This document shows, one piece after another, positions 6,098 to 12,987 of a stretch of DNA of 14,699 bases (positions are counted from its first letter, which is position 1; the number at the start of each line of letters is the position of its first letter). The notes under the pieces were generated by a model. That model had not been told where the DNA came from. It worked only from the letters and a program-made list of their open reading frames with translations, and searched no databases. The DNA is taken from contig CAIXOY010000370.1 of the NCBI GenBank assembly GCA_903921135.1, forward strand, positions 1 through 14,699, read 5' to 3'. This DNA is from an uncultured Gammaproteobacteria bacterium. GTDB lineage: Bacteria; Pseudomonadota; Gammaproteobacteria; Pseudomonadales; UBA5518. Made by a program: the position numbers and the translations under genes.

Positions 6098-7201
6098 GTG
6101 CGCAGCGCCAGGCAAACCTCCCGACCGCCCAACGAAAGCGTGCCCGCCCAGTTCGCGGGCTCGCTCGCACGCATGCTCGCGGCGCGGGGCGTGGACCCGC
6201 GCCGCGCCTGCGAAGAGTCCGGCGTCGACCCCGCGCTGCTCGACGATCCCGCGCGATTCCGCGATGCCACGGTTCCCATTGCGGCTTACAGCCAACTCTA
6301 CCGCCGTGTCATGACCACCCTGCAGGACGAGACCTTCGGCCTGCGCCGCGACGTGGGCATGAATCCCGGCGCTTTCAGGATCATGTGTTTCAGCCTGCTC
6401 AGTTGCCCGAACCTGGGGCGCGCCATCCGTCGTGTCGTCGAGTTTCACCGGGTGTTCTTTGCGGGAAAGCTCGAGCTGCGCCTGGTGGCGGATGCCGCCA
6501 GCGCCAGACTCGAGATCATCGCAGCACCCGAGGTGCGGCTCGATCAGCCCGAGCCCGGCGCGCCCATGTCCGCGGTCGAGGCCGCGTGTTGCCTGTCCAT
6601 GTGGCACCGGTTTTTCGGCTGGTTGATCGGGCACCCGATTCCGCTCGAATCGGTGCAACTCACCGGCCGCCGCCCTGCCGCTCTGCAGCGCTACCGCCAG
6701 TTGTTCGGCTGCGATGTCGAGGTCGAGGCCGCCACGCCGGCGCTCGCGTTTCCCGCCGGGTATCTGGGCTATCCGCTGGTTCATACCGAGGATTCCCTGC
6801 GGGATTTTCTCCGCACGGCGCCTTACCAGTTACTGATCATGCCCGCCGACTCCGGCAAGCTCAGCCTGGTGGATCAGGTCCGCTCGCTGATCGGGCACGA
6901 TTTCAGCCGTGGCTTCCCGGGTTTCGAGCGCATCACCGAGTTGCTCCACATGTCGGCCCCCACCCTGCGCCGGCGTCTCAAGCGCGAGGGCACCACGTTC
7001 CAGGAGTTGAAAGACGCGTGCCGGCGCGATGCCTCCATCGACTATCTCCGCCGCCCGGAGCTCTCGATCAACGATGTAGCGATCCTCATGGGCTTCACCG
7101 ATCCCAGCGCGTTCTACCGCTCGTTCAAGAAGTGGACGGGCTGCACGCCGGGCGAATACCGCTCGCGGGAGCTGTCACTGCGTAACCCGGAGGGCGAATA
7201 A
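6098..7201 (+). CDS. AraC-family transcriptional regulator (OruR/ArgR-like)
   Basis: A 367-residue (from the GTG at 6098) cytoplasmic DNA-binding regulator. Residues about 20-225 fit the ligand-sensing domain of the Arabinose_bd type found in OruR/ArgR-like regulators: LARMLAARGVDPRRACEESG near the start, then LLDDPARFRDATVPIAAYSQL. Residues about 270-357 are the double helix-turn-helix of AraC proteins. The first has FERITELLHMSAPTLRRRLK and the second has SINDVAILMGFTDPSAFYRSFKKWTGCTPGEYR, a strong match to the family signature. The start is uncertain: a second GTG at 6140 would give 353 residues and also has a weak ribosome site. The inducer and target are unknown. Such genes often control an adjacent catabolic or efflux operon, but none is next to it; the divergent neighbour is the repeat protein. 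Confidence 0.9.
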   Translation: MRSARQTSRPPNESVPAQFAGSLARMLAARGVDPRRACEESGVDPALLDDPARFRDATVPIAAYSQLYRRVMTTLQDETFGLRRDVGMNPGAFRIMCFSLLSCPNLGRAIRRVVEFHRVFFAGKLELRLVADAASARLEIIAAPEVRLDQPEPGAPMSAVEAACCLSMWHRFFGWLIGHPIPLESVQLTGRRPAALQRYRQLFGCDVEVEAATPALAFPAGYLGYPLVHTEDSLRDFLRTAPYQLLIMPADSGKLSLVDQVRSLIGHDFSRGFPGFERITELLHMSAPTLRRRLKREGTTFQELKDACRRDASIDYLRRPELSINDVAILMGFTDPSAFYRSFKKWTGCTPGEYRSRELSLRNPEGE

Positions 7202-7202
7202 G

Positions 7203-7226
7203 CCGGCCTTGGGTGTTGGCGGCCGG
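7203..7226. repeat. GC-rich inverted repeat after the AraC gene
   Basis: CCGGCC (7203-7208) pairs with GGCCGG (7221-7226) across a 12-base loop, directly after the stop codon at 7201. There is no following T-run, so it is not a standard intrinsic terminator. It may still stall or protect the 3' end of the transcript. Confidence 0.4.
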
Positions 7227-7245
7227 GGGAGGCATGCTGAATAAT
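7216..7245 (+). promoter_or_regulatory. Candidate sigma-70 promoter of the thioredoxin operon
   Basis: TTGGCG (7216-7221) and AATAAT (7240-7245) are separated by 18 bases, matching the -35 and -10 consensus at four and five of six bases. Transcription would begin near 7252, leaving about 35 bases of leader before the ATG at 7287. The -35 box overlaps the right arm of a CCGGCC/GGCCGG inverted repeat (7203-7226). Confidence 0.45.
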
Positions 7246-7272
7246 GACGTCGCGTTCCCGACAAGGATGTTT

Positions 7273-7277
7273 GAGGA
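7273..7277 (+). promoter_or_regulatory. Ribosome binding site of the small Arg-rich gene
   Basis: GAGGA, nine bases before the ATG at 7287. It is one of the better ribosome sites in the window and a main reason to accept this short gene. Confidence 0.55.
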
Positions 7278-7286
7278 AGCACGCTC

Positions 7287-7580
7287 ATGCCGATCAAGCA
7301 GAAGGATCCTGCGCCCCGGGGGCTCAGCCGCGCCTCGGGTTTGCGCGACGCCCGCGACAGCCAGTGCCGGGAGCCGGCTCCGCTCCGCGATGCGTTTGCC
7401 GACCCGCGCAGCGGCCGTGACCGACGCGACGGCAGCGGAAGCGCCGAGGTTTCGCGCCGCAGCAACGGTGAAAGACGCCGCAGTCGCCCCGGCAATGCAT
7501 GGTGGCTTGGCAGGAACTACGTTGAATTCCACGATGTGTCGGTGACGCCGACACCCCAGAAGTACCCGGAGCAGGAATGA
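7287..7580 (+). CDS. Small Arg-rich hypothetical protein
   Basis: A 97-residue, strongly basic protein with no signal peptide or membrane segment. Two related clusters stand out: PRSGRDRRDG at residues 40-49 and SRRSNGERRRS at 56-66. They are followed by NAWWLGRNYVEFHD at 70-83. I recall R-S-G-x-D-R-R repeats from other small proteobacterial proteins of unknown function, and the aromatic WWL..NYVE end looks conserved. The start ATG has a good GAGGA site. The stop overlaps the ATG of the next gene in the sequence ATGA, so the two are translationally coupled. This coupling and the motif arrangement argue for a real gene. Function unknown: an RNA-, polyanion- or membrane-surface-binding role would fit the charge, but that is only inference. 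Confidence 0.68.
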   Translation: MPIKQKDPAPRGLSRASGLRDARDSQCREPAPLRDAFADPRSGRDRRDGSGSAEVSRRSNGERRRSRPGNAWWLGRNYVEFHDVSVTPTPQKYPEQE

Positions 7581-8101
7581 TTCACTCCCTTCGCATCTAT
7601 CCGCCTGGTGCCCCGGTCGCCGCCCTCCGCGTGGCGCTCACCCTGGTGCTGGCGCTGGCAGTCGCTGCCTGTGCCGGTGCCTCGGGCACCGCCGACAACA
7701 ACCCCCGCCCCTACGACGAGAAAGCCAATGCCCGCGCGGCCATCGCGGCGGCGCTGGCAGACAACCCCGGTCGAAAGCGCATCCTGCTTACCTTCGGCGC
7801 CAACTGGTGCTCGGATTCGCGCTCGCTGGAGGCGAACTACCGCAGTGCGGAGTTGTCCCCTCTGCTCGAGCGCGAGTTCAAGGTGGTGCATATCGATGTC
7901 GGTGTGATGCACCGCAACCTCGACCTGGTGGAGGAATACGGGAACCCGATCGACAAAGGCATTCCTTCCGTGGTCTTGCTCGACGCCGATGGCAAGTCAC
8001 TGTTCGTCAATCACGGGGCACTCTCCAACGCCGCCCTGATGAAACCCTCTGCCGTGCAACGCTATTTCGAGCGTCTTGCCAGCGACGGGCGGGTCGACTG
8101 A
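7577..8101 (+). CDS. Thioredoxin-fold lipoprotein with CxxS active site
   Basis: A 174-residue predicted lipoprotein. A hydrophobic leader (about 15-31) ends in the lipobox V-A-A-C with C32 as the lipidated cysteine; the following Ala does not suggest inner-membrane retention by the Asp+2 rule. The mature part has a thioredoxin fold: RILLTFGANWCSDSRSLE (residues 68-84), VVHIDVG (103-109), then the cis-proline loop GIPSVVLLDADGK (128-140, P130). The active site is W-C78-S-D-S81. The second cysteine usual in this group (WCPDC or WCGPC) is replaced by serine, so it cannot form the normal dithiol/disulfide. A monothiol role (isomerase-like, glutathionylation, or binding only) is possible. The ATG overlaps the preceding stop. 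CnoX follows after 36 bases. Confidence 0.85.
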   Translation: MIHSLRIYPPGAPVAALRVALTLVLALAVAACAGASGTADNNPRPYDEKANARAAIAAALADNPGRKRILLTFGANWCSDSRSLEANYRSAELSPLLEREFKVVHIDVGVMHRNLDLVEEYGNPIDKGIPSVVLLDADGKSLFVNHGALSNAALMKPSAVQRYFERLASDGRVD

Positions 8102-8137
8102 TCCCGGCCCGGCAACTCCCTCCGCCCTCAGGAATAC

Positions 8138-8998
8138 ATGCCCATGTCAGAGCTCTCCATCGAGGTTACCCGCGAGAACGCCCAGCAGGTCCTGATCGAC
8201 GCCTCGTTCAGGCAGCCGGTGCTGGTGGACTTCTGGGCCGACTGGTGCGCGCCCTGCAAGGCGCTGCTGCCCATCCTCGAGAAACTGGCGCGTGAGAACC
8301 AGGGCAATCTCCTGCTTGCCAAAGTGAACTGCGACGAACAGCAGATGATTGCCGGGCAGTTCGGCGTGCGCAGTCTCCCCACCGTCATATTGATGAAAGA
8401 CGGCCAGCCGGTGGACGGCTTCGTGGGGGCGCAGCCAGAGTCCGCGGTGCGCGCCATGCTCGAAAAGCACCTGCCCAAGCCCTGGGACGCACTGCTCGCC
8501 GAGGCACTGCAACTTCTGGACGGCGGGGATGCCGCAGCCGCTGCCGTGCCGGCGCGTGCCGCCTGGGAACAGTCCGGCAAGCGGCCGGATATCGCCAAGG
8601 TCTACGCAGAGATCCTGATCCAGACGGCCCGTCTGGAGGAAGCCCAGGCCGTGTTGGCCGCGATTCCCATGGTCGAGCACGACGCGGATTACGAGCGCCT
8701 GTTGGCGGAGCTCGAATTGAAGCAGCAGGCCTCGGATACCCCCGAGATCCAGGCGCTGCTCGCGGCGCTCGGGAAGGATCCCGACAACAAGGATCTGTCT
8801 TTCCAGCTCGCCGTGCAGTTCAGCCAGGCGGGCCGTCAGCGCGAGGCGCTGGAGTTGCTGTTCGCGCTGATCCGCGCCGATCGCGAGTTCCGGGGCGGCG
8901 AGGCACGCAAGATCCTGCTCGATATCATCCGCGCACTAGGCAAGGGTGATCCGCTTGCCGCGGAGTTCCAGCGCAAGCTCTTCTCGTTGATGTACTGA
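8138..8998 (+). CDS. cnoX: Thioredoxin-TPR co-chaperone, CnoX/YbbN type
   Basis: A 286-residue cytoplasmic protein with an N-terminal thioredoxin domain (about 6-112) and a C-terminal TPR-like helical domain (about 115-285), the CnoX/YbbN layout. Known family members bind unfolding proteins under oxidative (chlorine) stress and pass them to GroEL or DnaK. The active site is WCAPCK (C37, C40), a full dithiol motif, unlike E. coli CnoX, which lacks it. So this one may also act as a redox enzyme, as reported for some relatives. The cis-proline loop is RSLPTVIL. The TPR end shows LSFQLAVQFSQAGRQREALELLFALI and the family-like finish EFQRKLFSLMY. An AGGA (8130-8133) precedes two possible starts, 8138 and 8144. 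It ends three bases from the convergent trhP gene. Confidence 0.92.
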   Translation: MPMSELSIEVTRENAQQVLIDASFRQPVLVDFWADWCAPCKALLPILEKLARENQGNLLLAKVNCDEQQMIAGQFGVRSLPTVILMKDGQPVDGFVGAQPESAVRAMLEKHLPKPWDALLAEALQLLDGGDAAAAAVPARAAWEQSGKRPDIAKVYAEILIQTARLEEAQAVLAAIPMVEHDADYERLLAELELKQQASDTPEIQALLAALGKDPDNKDLSFQLAVQFSQAGRQREALELLFALIRADREFRGGEARKILLDIIRALGKGDPLAAEFQRKLFSLMY

Positions 8999-9001
8999 GC
9001 C

Positions 9002-10339
9002 TCAGAGGTAGCGGGCGAGCATCGCAAAGCGGGGCTCGGCCGGCACCGGGGCGCCTTCGGGCAGCGGGATGCGCACCACGTGGCCGTTGCCCGGCGCCAC
9101 CTCGCGGGTCTCGCCGGTTTCGGTTTCCATGTTGCGCAACTCGAAATCGACGGTACCTTCCGGCCCCAGCAACTCCAGCTTGTCGCCCACCGCAAAGCGG
9201 TTGTTCACCGAGACCGTGAGCCAGCCGTTCGCGTCGATATCCCGCACCTCGCCCACGAATTGCTGGTAATCCCCGCGCGAGATGCCGCGCTCGTAATTCT
9301 GGTACTCGCCGCTCGGGTGGCGGTTGTAGAAGCCCTCGGTGTAGCCGCGGCTCGCGAGCTTCTCCAGCTCGTTCATCAGCCCCATGTCGAAGGGGCGGCC
9401 CGCGGCGGCATCGTCGATGGCGCGGCGGTAGGCCTGCGCGGTGCGCGCCACGTAGTAGTGCGACTTGGTGCGGCCCTCGATCTTCAGGCAGTCCACGCCG
9501 ATCTCCATCAGCTGCTGCACGTGCTGGATCGCCCGCAGATCCTTGGAGTTCATGATGTAAGTGCCGTGCTCGTCTTCCCAGGCGGGCATGTATTCCCCGG
9601 GGCGGTTCTCTTCCTGCAGCAGGAAGATGCGGTCCTCGATGGGTTTTTCCACGGGCGCCTGAACGGGCACCGGTAGCGGCTCGTGGATGGCCACGATATC
9701 GCCCGAGGAGGTCTGTTCGGCCTCGTGCGCGGTGTACTTCCAGCGGCAGGTGTTGGTGCAAGCGCCCTGGTTCGGGTCCCGGTGCGTGAGGTAGCCCGAG
9801 AGCAGGCAGCGGCCCGAGTAGGCGATGCAGAGGGCGCCGTGCACGAAGACTTCCAGCTCGATATCGGGGCACTGCTGGCGGATTTCGGCCACCTCCTCCA
9901 GCGAGAGCTCCCGCGAGAGGATCACGCGGGTGAGGCCCATCCGCTGCCAGAAGCGCACGCTCGCCCAGTTCACGGCATTGGCCTGCACAGAGAGATGCAC
10001 CGGCACGTCGGGCCAGCGGTCGCGCACCAGCATGATCAGGCCCGGGTCGGCCATGATCAGGGCGTCGGGTTTCATCGCGATCACGGGCTCCATGTCGCGC
10101 AGGTAGCTGCGGAGCTTGTCGTTGTGCGGCGAGACGTTACTGGCCACGAAGAACTGCTTGCCGCCCGCGTGGGCTTCGGCGATGGCCTCGGCCATGCGGT
10201 CGATGTCGTTGAACTCGTTGTTGCGCACGCGCAGGCTGTAGCGGGGTTGCCCGGCATAGACCGCGTCCGCCCCGTAGGCGAACGCATAGCGCATCGATTT
10301 GAAGGATCCGGCGGGGGAGAGGAGTTCGGGCTTTCGCAT
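9002..10339 (-). CDS. trhP: tRNA 5-hydroxyuridine synthesis protein TrhP (U32 family, YegQ)
   Basis: A 445-residue cytoplasmic U32-family protein, very close in sequence and length to E. coli YegQ/TrhP. TrhP is needed for the prephenate-dependent hydroxylation of U34 in certain tRNAs that leads to cmo5U/mcmo5U. Visible marks are the start ELLSPAGSFKSMRYAFAYGA, the U32 signature EVFVHGALCIAYSGRCLLSG (163-182), and GACTNTCRW (192-200). The cysteines C171, C178, C194 and C198 are candidate iron-sulfur ligands. RPGEYMPAWEDEHGTYIMNS and KIEGRTKSHYY are followed by a C-terminal barrel domain with QQFVGEVRDI. The older label 'collagenase-like peptidase' is not supported for this subgroup. The start ATG at 10339 has no clear ribosome site. 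It diverges from bolA and converges on cnoX with a three-base gap. Confidence 0.93.
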   Translation of the reverse strand: MRKPELLSPAGSFKSMRYAFAYGADAVYAGQPRYSLRVRNNEFNDIDRMAEAIAEAHAGGKQFFVASNVSPHNDKLRSYLRDMEPVIAMKPDALIMADPGLIMLVRDRWPDVPVHLSVQANAVNWASVRFWQRMGLTRVILSRELSLEEVAEIRQQCPDIELEVFVHGALCIAYSGRCLLSGYLTHRDPNQGACTNTCRWKYTAHEAEQTSSGDIVAIHEPLPVPVQAPVEKPIEDRIFLLQEENRPGEYMPAWEDEHGTYIMNSKDLRAIQHVQQLMEIGVDCLKIEGRTKSHYYVARTAQAYRRAIDDAAAGRPFDMGLMNELEKLASRGYTEGFYNRHPSGEYQNYERGISRGDYQQFVGEVRDIDANGWLTVSVNNRFAVGDKLELLGPEGTVDFELRNMETETGETREVAPGNGHVVRIPLPEGAPVPAEPRFAMLARYL

Positions 10340-10373
10340 CGTGGGCGTTATCGCAGTGGGCGGGACTTGTGGC

Positions 10374-10402
10374 TATTATCCGGGCGGCCGGGGCGATGTG
10401 AC
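10374..10402. promoter_or_regulatory. Overlapping -10-like boxes between trhP and bolA
   Basis: The stretch TATTATC (10374-10380) gives a -10-like TATTAT for bolA on the plus strand and GATAAT (10375-10380) for trhP on the minus strand, each five of six. For trhP a GTCACA (10397-10402) lies 16 bases upstream as a four-of-six -35 box. No good -35 is seen for bolA. The whole divergent space is 10340-10459. Confidence 0.35.
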
Positions 10403-10459
10403 AGGGAAATGCTGCCATGCTCGCCCCGGCACCCTGCATCCACTGACCGGACCCAGCCG

Positions 10460-10774
10460 ATGAGCGTACGCGACACCATCGTGGCAAAACTGCAGCAGGC
10501 GTTCACGCCCGCGCACCTCGAGGTCGAGAACGAGAGCCACGGGCATAACGTGCCGCGCGGCTCCGAGACGCACTTCAAGGTGGTGATTGCCGGTGCTGCC
10601 TTCGAGGGCAAGCGTGCGGTGGCGCGCCACCAGCTGGTATATGCCGCGCTGGCGGCCGAATTGAAGGGCGGCGTGCATGCCCTCGCGCTGCACACCTACA
10701 CCCCCGCCGAGTGGAGCTCACTGGGCGGCGCCGCGCCGCAGTCGCCCGACTGCATGGGCGGCAGCAAGCACTAG
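10460..10774 (+). CDS. bolA: BolA family protein
   Basis: A 104-residue BolA protein. BolA partners with monothiol glutaredoxins in iron-sulfur handling and, in E. coli, acts as a transcription factor affecting cell shape and stress responses. Family features: a class II KH-like fold with LEVENESHGHNVPRGSETHF (20-39), RHQLVYAAL (56-64), GVHALALHTYTPAEW (71-85) and the C-terminal SPDCMGG (95-101), typical of BolA proper and not of IbaG. Candidate metal-cluster ligands H27/H29 and H57 are present. The start at 10460 gives the full-length family N-terminus, though the ribosome site is weak. Its TAG stop lies inside a CTAG shared with the stop of the convergent ppk1 gene. It diverges from trhP. 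Confidence 0.93.
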   Translation: MSVRDTIVAKLQQAFTPAHLEVENESHGHNVPRGSETHFKVVIAGAAFEGKRAVARHQLVYAALAAELKGGVHALALHTYTPAEWSSLGGAAPQSPDCMGGSKH

Positions 10775-12843
10775 GCGTCGTCTTTCTCGTCCTCGGCGTA
10801 CAGCTTTGCCAGCACCTCCTGCGAGCGGAAACGCTTGCGCGTGCCGCGCGGGCGGTACTCGTTCTCCTGCTGGCCCGTCAGCACACGGGCTTTGACGTTG
10901 TCTGCCCATTGCGTGTCCATCAGGCGCTGCACCCTTGCCTTGGCATCCGGATCATAGATGGGGGCCGTCACTTCCACGCGGTGATCGAGGTTCCGGGTCA
11001 TCAGGTCGGCTGAGGACATCAGGTAACGTGTATCGCCGTCGTTGTGGAAGATGTAGATGCGGCTGTGTTCGAGGAAGCGGTCGACGATGCTGATCACCTC
11101 GATGTTGCTGCTCTCGCCGGGTACGCCCGCCACCAGCGAACACATGCCGCGCACGATGGCGCGGATCCTCACGCCGGCCTCGCTCGCCTCGTAGAGCTTG
11201 GCGATGATCTGCTCGTCGACCAGGTTGTTGCACTTGATGAAGATCTCGGCCCGGCGGCCGGCGCGGGCGTTCAGCGTCTCGGTGTGGATGAGGCGCAGGA
11301 ACAGCGAGCGGTTGGTGAGCGGCGACACTGCAAGGTGACGGAACTTGTGCCTGCGGTAGGTGTGGCGGATGAAATCGAAGACGTTCGCCACGTCGTCGGC
11401 CACTTCCTGGTTGGCGGTGAACAGGCTGATATCCGTGTAGAAGCGCGCGGTCTTCTCGTTGAAGTTGCCGGTGCCGATGTGCACGTAGCGGCGCAGCGTG
11501 GTGCCTTCCTGCCGGCTCACCATGATCAGCTTGGAATGCACCTTGAGCCCCGGGATGCCGAAGATCACGTGCACACCCGCCTCGGCGAGGCGCTGGGCCC
11601 ACGTCAGGTTGGCGGCCTCGTCGAAGCGCGCCCGCAGCTCCACGATGGCGGTCACGTCCTTGCCGTTGGCCGCCGCGCACACCAGCGAGCGACCGATGTG
11701 CGAGTTCTTGGCCACACGGTAGAGCGTGATCGAGATGCTGCGCACGGCCGGATCGATGGCCGCAGTGCTGATCATCTGCTCCACGTAGCGGAAGGAGTGG
11801 TAGGGATAATTCAGCAGGATGTCGCGCTCGGCAATGGCATCGAGGATGTTGCTGCAGCGCTCGATGCGGCGCACCGGCAATTGCGCCAGCGGGCGGTTTT
11901 CGAGGGTCTTGGGCCCCAGATTGGGGAAATCCATGAAGTCTTTGGAGTTGTGGTAACGGGCACCCGGCAGCACGTTGTCGTAGCTGCCGAGGCGCAGTCT
12001 TTTCACGAGGGTGTCCAGCAGGTCCGCGGGCATGCGGCGGTCATAGACCAGACGCACCGGATCACCCTGCTTGCGCTTGCGCAGGCTGCTCGAGACCGCA
12101 TCGACCACGCTCTGGGTGATGCCTTCGCCCATCTCCAGTTCCGCATCCCGCGTCACCTTGATCGTGTAGGCCTCGGCGGACTGTATGTCGAAAGCCCCCC
12201 GGAACACGGACGGGAGGCAGGCGCGGATGATGTTGTCCAGCACCATGATCACCTGCCGCTGCGGCTGTGCCGCGGGGGAGGGGATGACGACGAAGCGCTC
12301 CAGGCGGTCGGTGGGGATGTTGACGAGGGCATAGCGCATGCTGCCGCCCTGCAACTGCAGGCGTATCGCGAGGTAGATCCAGCCATCCTCGAGTTGCGGC
12401 GTGGCGGTAGTGTCCGAAATCATCAGGGGTGCCAGTTCGGGCAGCACGCGGCTGAAGAAATAGCGCGTCACGAACTCGCGCTGTTGCGGGTCGAGTTGGC
12501 GCTCGTCCAACAGATAGATGCTGTTGCGGCGCAGTTCCGAGAGACAGTTGCGGTAGACGGCATCGAAGCGGGCCTGCAGGTCGCCGGAGGCGTCGCGGAT
12601 GTCCTCGAGGAGCTTCTCCCAGCCCGCTTTCTCACGGCCCTTGCTGAACACCGCGAGCCGGCGCACGTCCGCATAGCGGACGCGGTAGAACTCGTCCAGG
12701 TTGTTCGAGAAGATCCCCATGAAGCGCACCCGCTCGATCAGCGGAACGGAGGGGTCCTCGGCTTCCTGCAGCACGCGGGCATTGAACGAGAGCCAGCTCA
12801 GTTCCTTGGCAAAGATCTGCGGCGCTTTCTTGCGCGTTGACAT
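10771..12843 (-). CDS. ppk1: Polyphosphate kinase 1
   Basis: A 690-residue enzyme, the usual length for PPK1, that reversibly makes long-chain polyphosphate from ATP and is often membrane-associated. The N-terminal domain starts with ELSWLSFNARVLQEA (14-28), followed by the head domain. Two phospholipase-D-like catalytic domains carry H436 in LKVHSKLIMVSR (the autophosphorylated histidine by family alignment) and H593 in RFLEHSRIYIFHNDGD. Mg-binding arginines R376 and R406 and YVHIGTGNFNEKTARFYTD (453-471) are present. The start ATG at 12843 has GGAG six bases upstream; in-frame sequence continues upstream to 13356 but lies antisense to ppx and is not part of the protein. The gene is divergent from ppx, whereas in E. 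coli ppk-ppx is an operon. A candidate Pho box lies upstream. Confidence 0.96.
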   Translation of the reverse strand: MSTRKKAPQIFAKELSWLSFNARVLQEAEDPSVPLIERVRFMGIFSNNLDEFYRVRYADVRRLAVFSKGREKAGWEKLLEDIRDASGDLQARFDAVYRNCLSELRRNSIYLLDERQLDPQQREFVTRYFFSRVLPELAPLMISDTTATPQLEDGWIYLAIRLQLQGGSMRYALVNIPTDRLERFVVIPSPAAQPQRQVIMVLDNIIRACLPSVFRGAFDIQSAEAYTIKVTRDAELEMGEGITQSVVDAVSSSLRKRKQGDPVRLVYDRRMPADLLDTLVKRLRLGSYDNVLPGARYHNSKDFMDFPNLGPKTLENRPLAQLPVRRIERCSNILDAIAERDILLNYPYHSFRYVEQMISTAAIDPAVRSISITLYRVAKNSHIGRSLVCAAANGKDVTAIVELRARFDEAANLTWAQRLAEAGVHVIFGIPGLKVHSKLIMVSRQEGTTLRRYVHIGTGNFNEKTARFYTDISLFTANQEVADDVANVFDFIRHTYRRHKFRHLAVSPLTNRSLFLRLIHTETLNARAGRRAEIFIKCNNLVDEQIIAKLYEASEAGVRIRAIVRGMCSLVAGVPGESSNIEVISIVDRFLEHSRIYIFHNDGDTRYLMSSADLMTRNLDHRVEVTAPIYDPDAKARVQRLMDTQWADNVKARVLTGQQENEYRPRGTRKRFRSQEVLAKLYAEDEKDDA

Positions 12844-12954
12844 CGATGGCTCCGTGGGGTGGCGGCTGTCATTGAAAAGACCCGCCCAGCGATTACACTC
12901 ACGACCCTGCGGCGCTCCGGGGGCATTTCCGGCGTGCGCCACGCGCAGGCGTCC

Positions 12955-12987
12955 ATTCTCGACCTCGACGCTACAGTGTAATGACAG
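12955..12987 (-). promoter_or_regulatory. Candidate Pho box and -10 element for ppk1
   Basis: On the minus strand CTGTCAT (12981-12987) is followed by TACA and then CTGTAGC (12970-12976). These are two half-sites on an 11-base period, the first a perfect Pho-box heptamer, the second matching at its first four bases. Nine bases further is GAGAAT (12955-12960), a four-of-six -10 box. This spacing is what PhoB-activated promoters show, with the box replacing the -35 element. Transcription would run to ppk1 with a leader of about 105 bases. No experimental support is available here. Confidence 0.4.

Noticed and set aside
5988..6170. Upstream in-frame extension of the repeat protein to 6170
   Set aside because: It crosses the divergent promoter region and the AraC start; MSEPRYDILF at 5987 has a GAGGG ribosome site.
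7203..7226. CCGGCC/GGCCGG hairpin as an intrinsic terminator for the AraC gene
   Set aside because: No T-run follows and the loop is 12 bases; kept only as an inverted repeat.
7213..7545. Alternative plus-strand frame over the small Arg-rich gene
   Set aside because: It starts inside the likely promoter region and lacks the coupled stop; the frame at 7287 has the ribosome site, conserved-looking motifs and the ATGA overlap.
9002..10339. Labelling the U32 gene a secreted collagenase-like protease
   Set aside because: No signal peptide is present, and sequence and length match YegQ/TrhP, a tRNA-modification protein with likely iron-sulfur cysteines.
11044..12840. Long plus-strand open frame opposite ppk1
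   Set aside because: Full-length PPK1 with catalytic residues lies on the minus strand; the antisense product has no recognisable feature.
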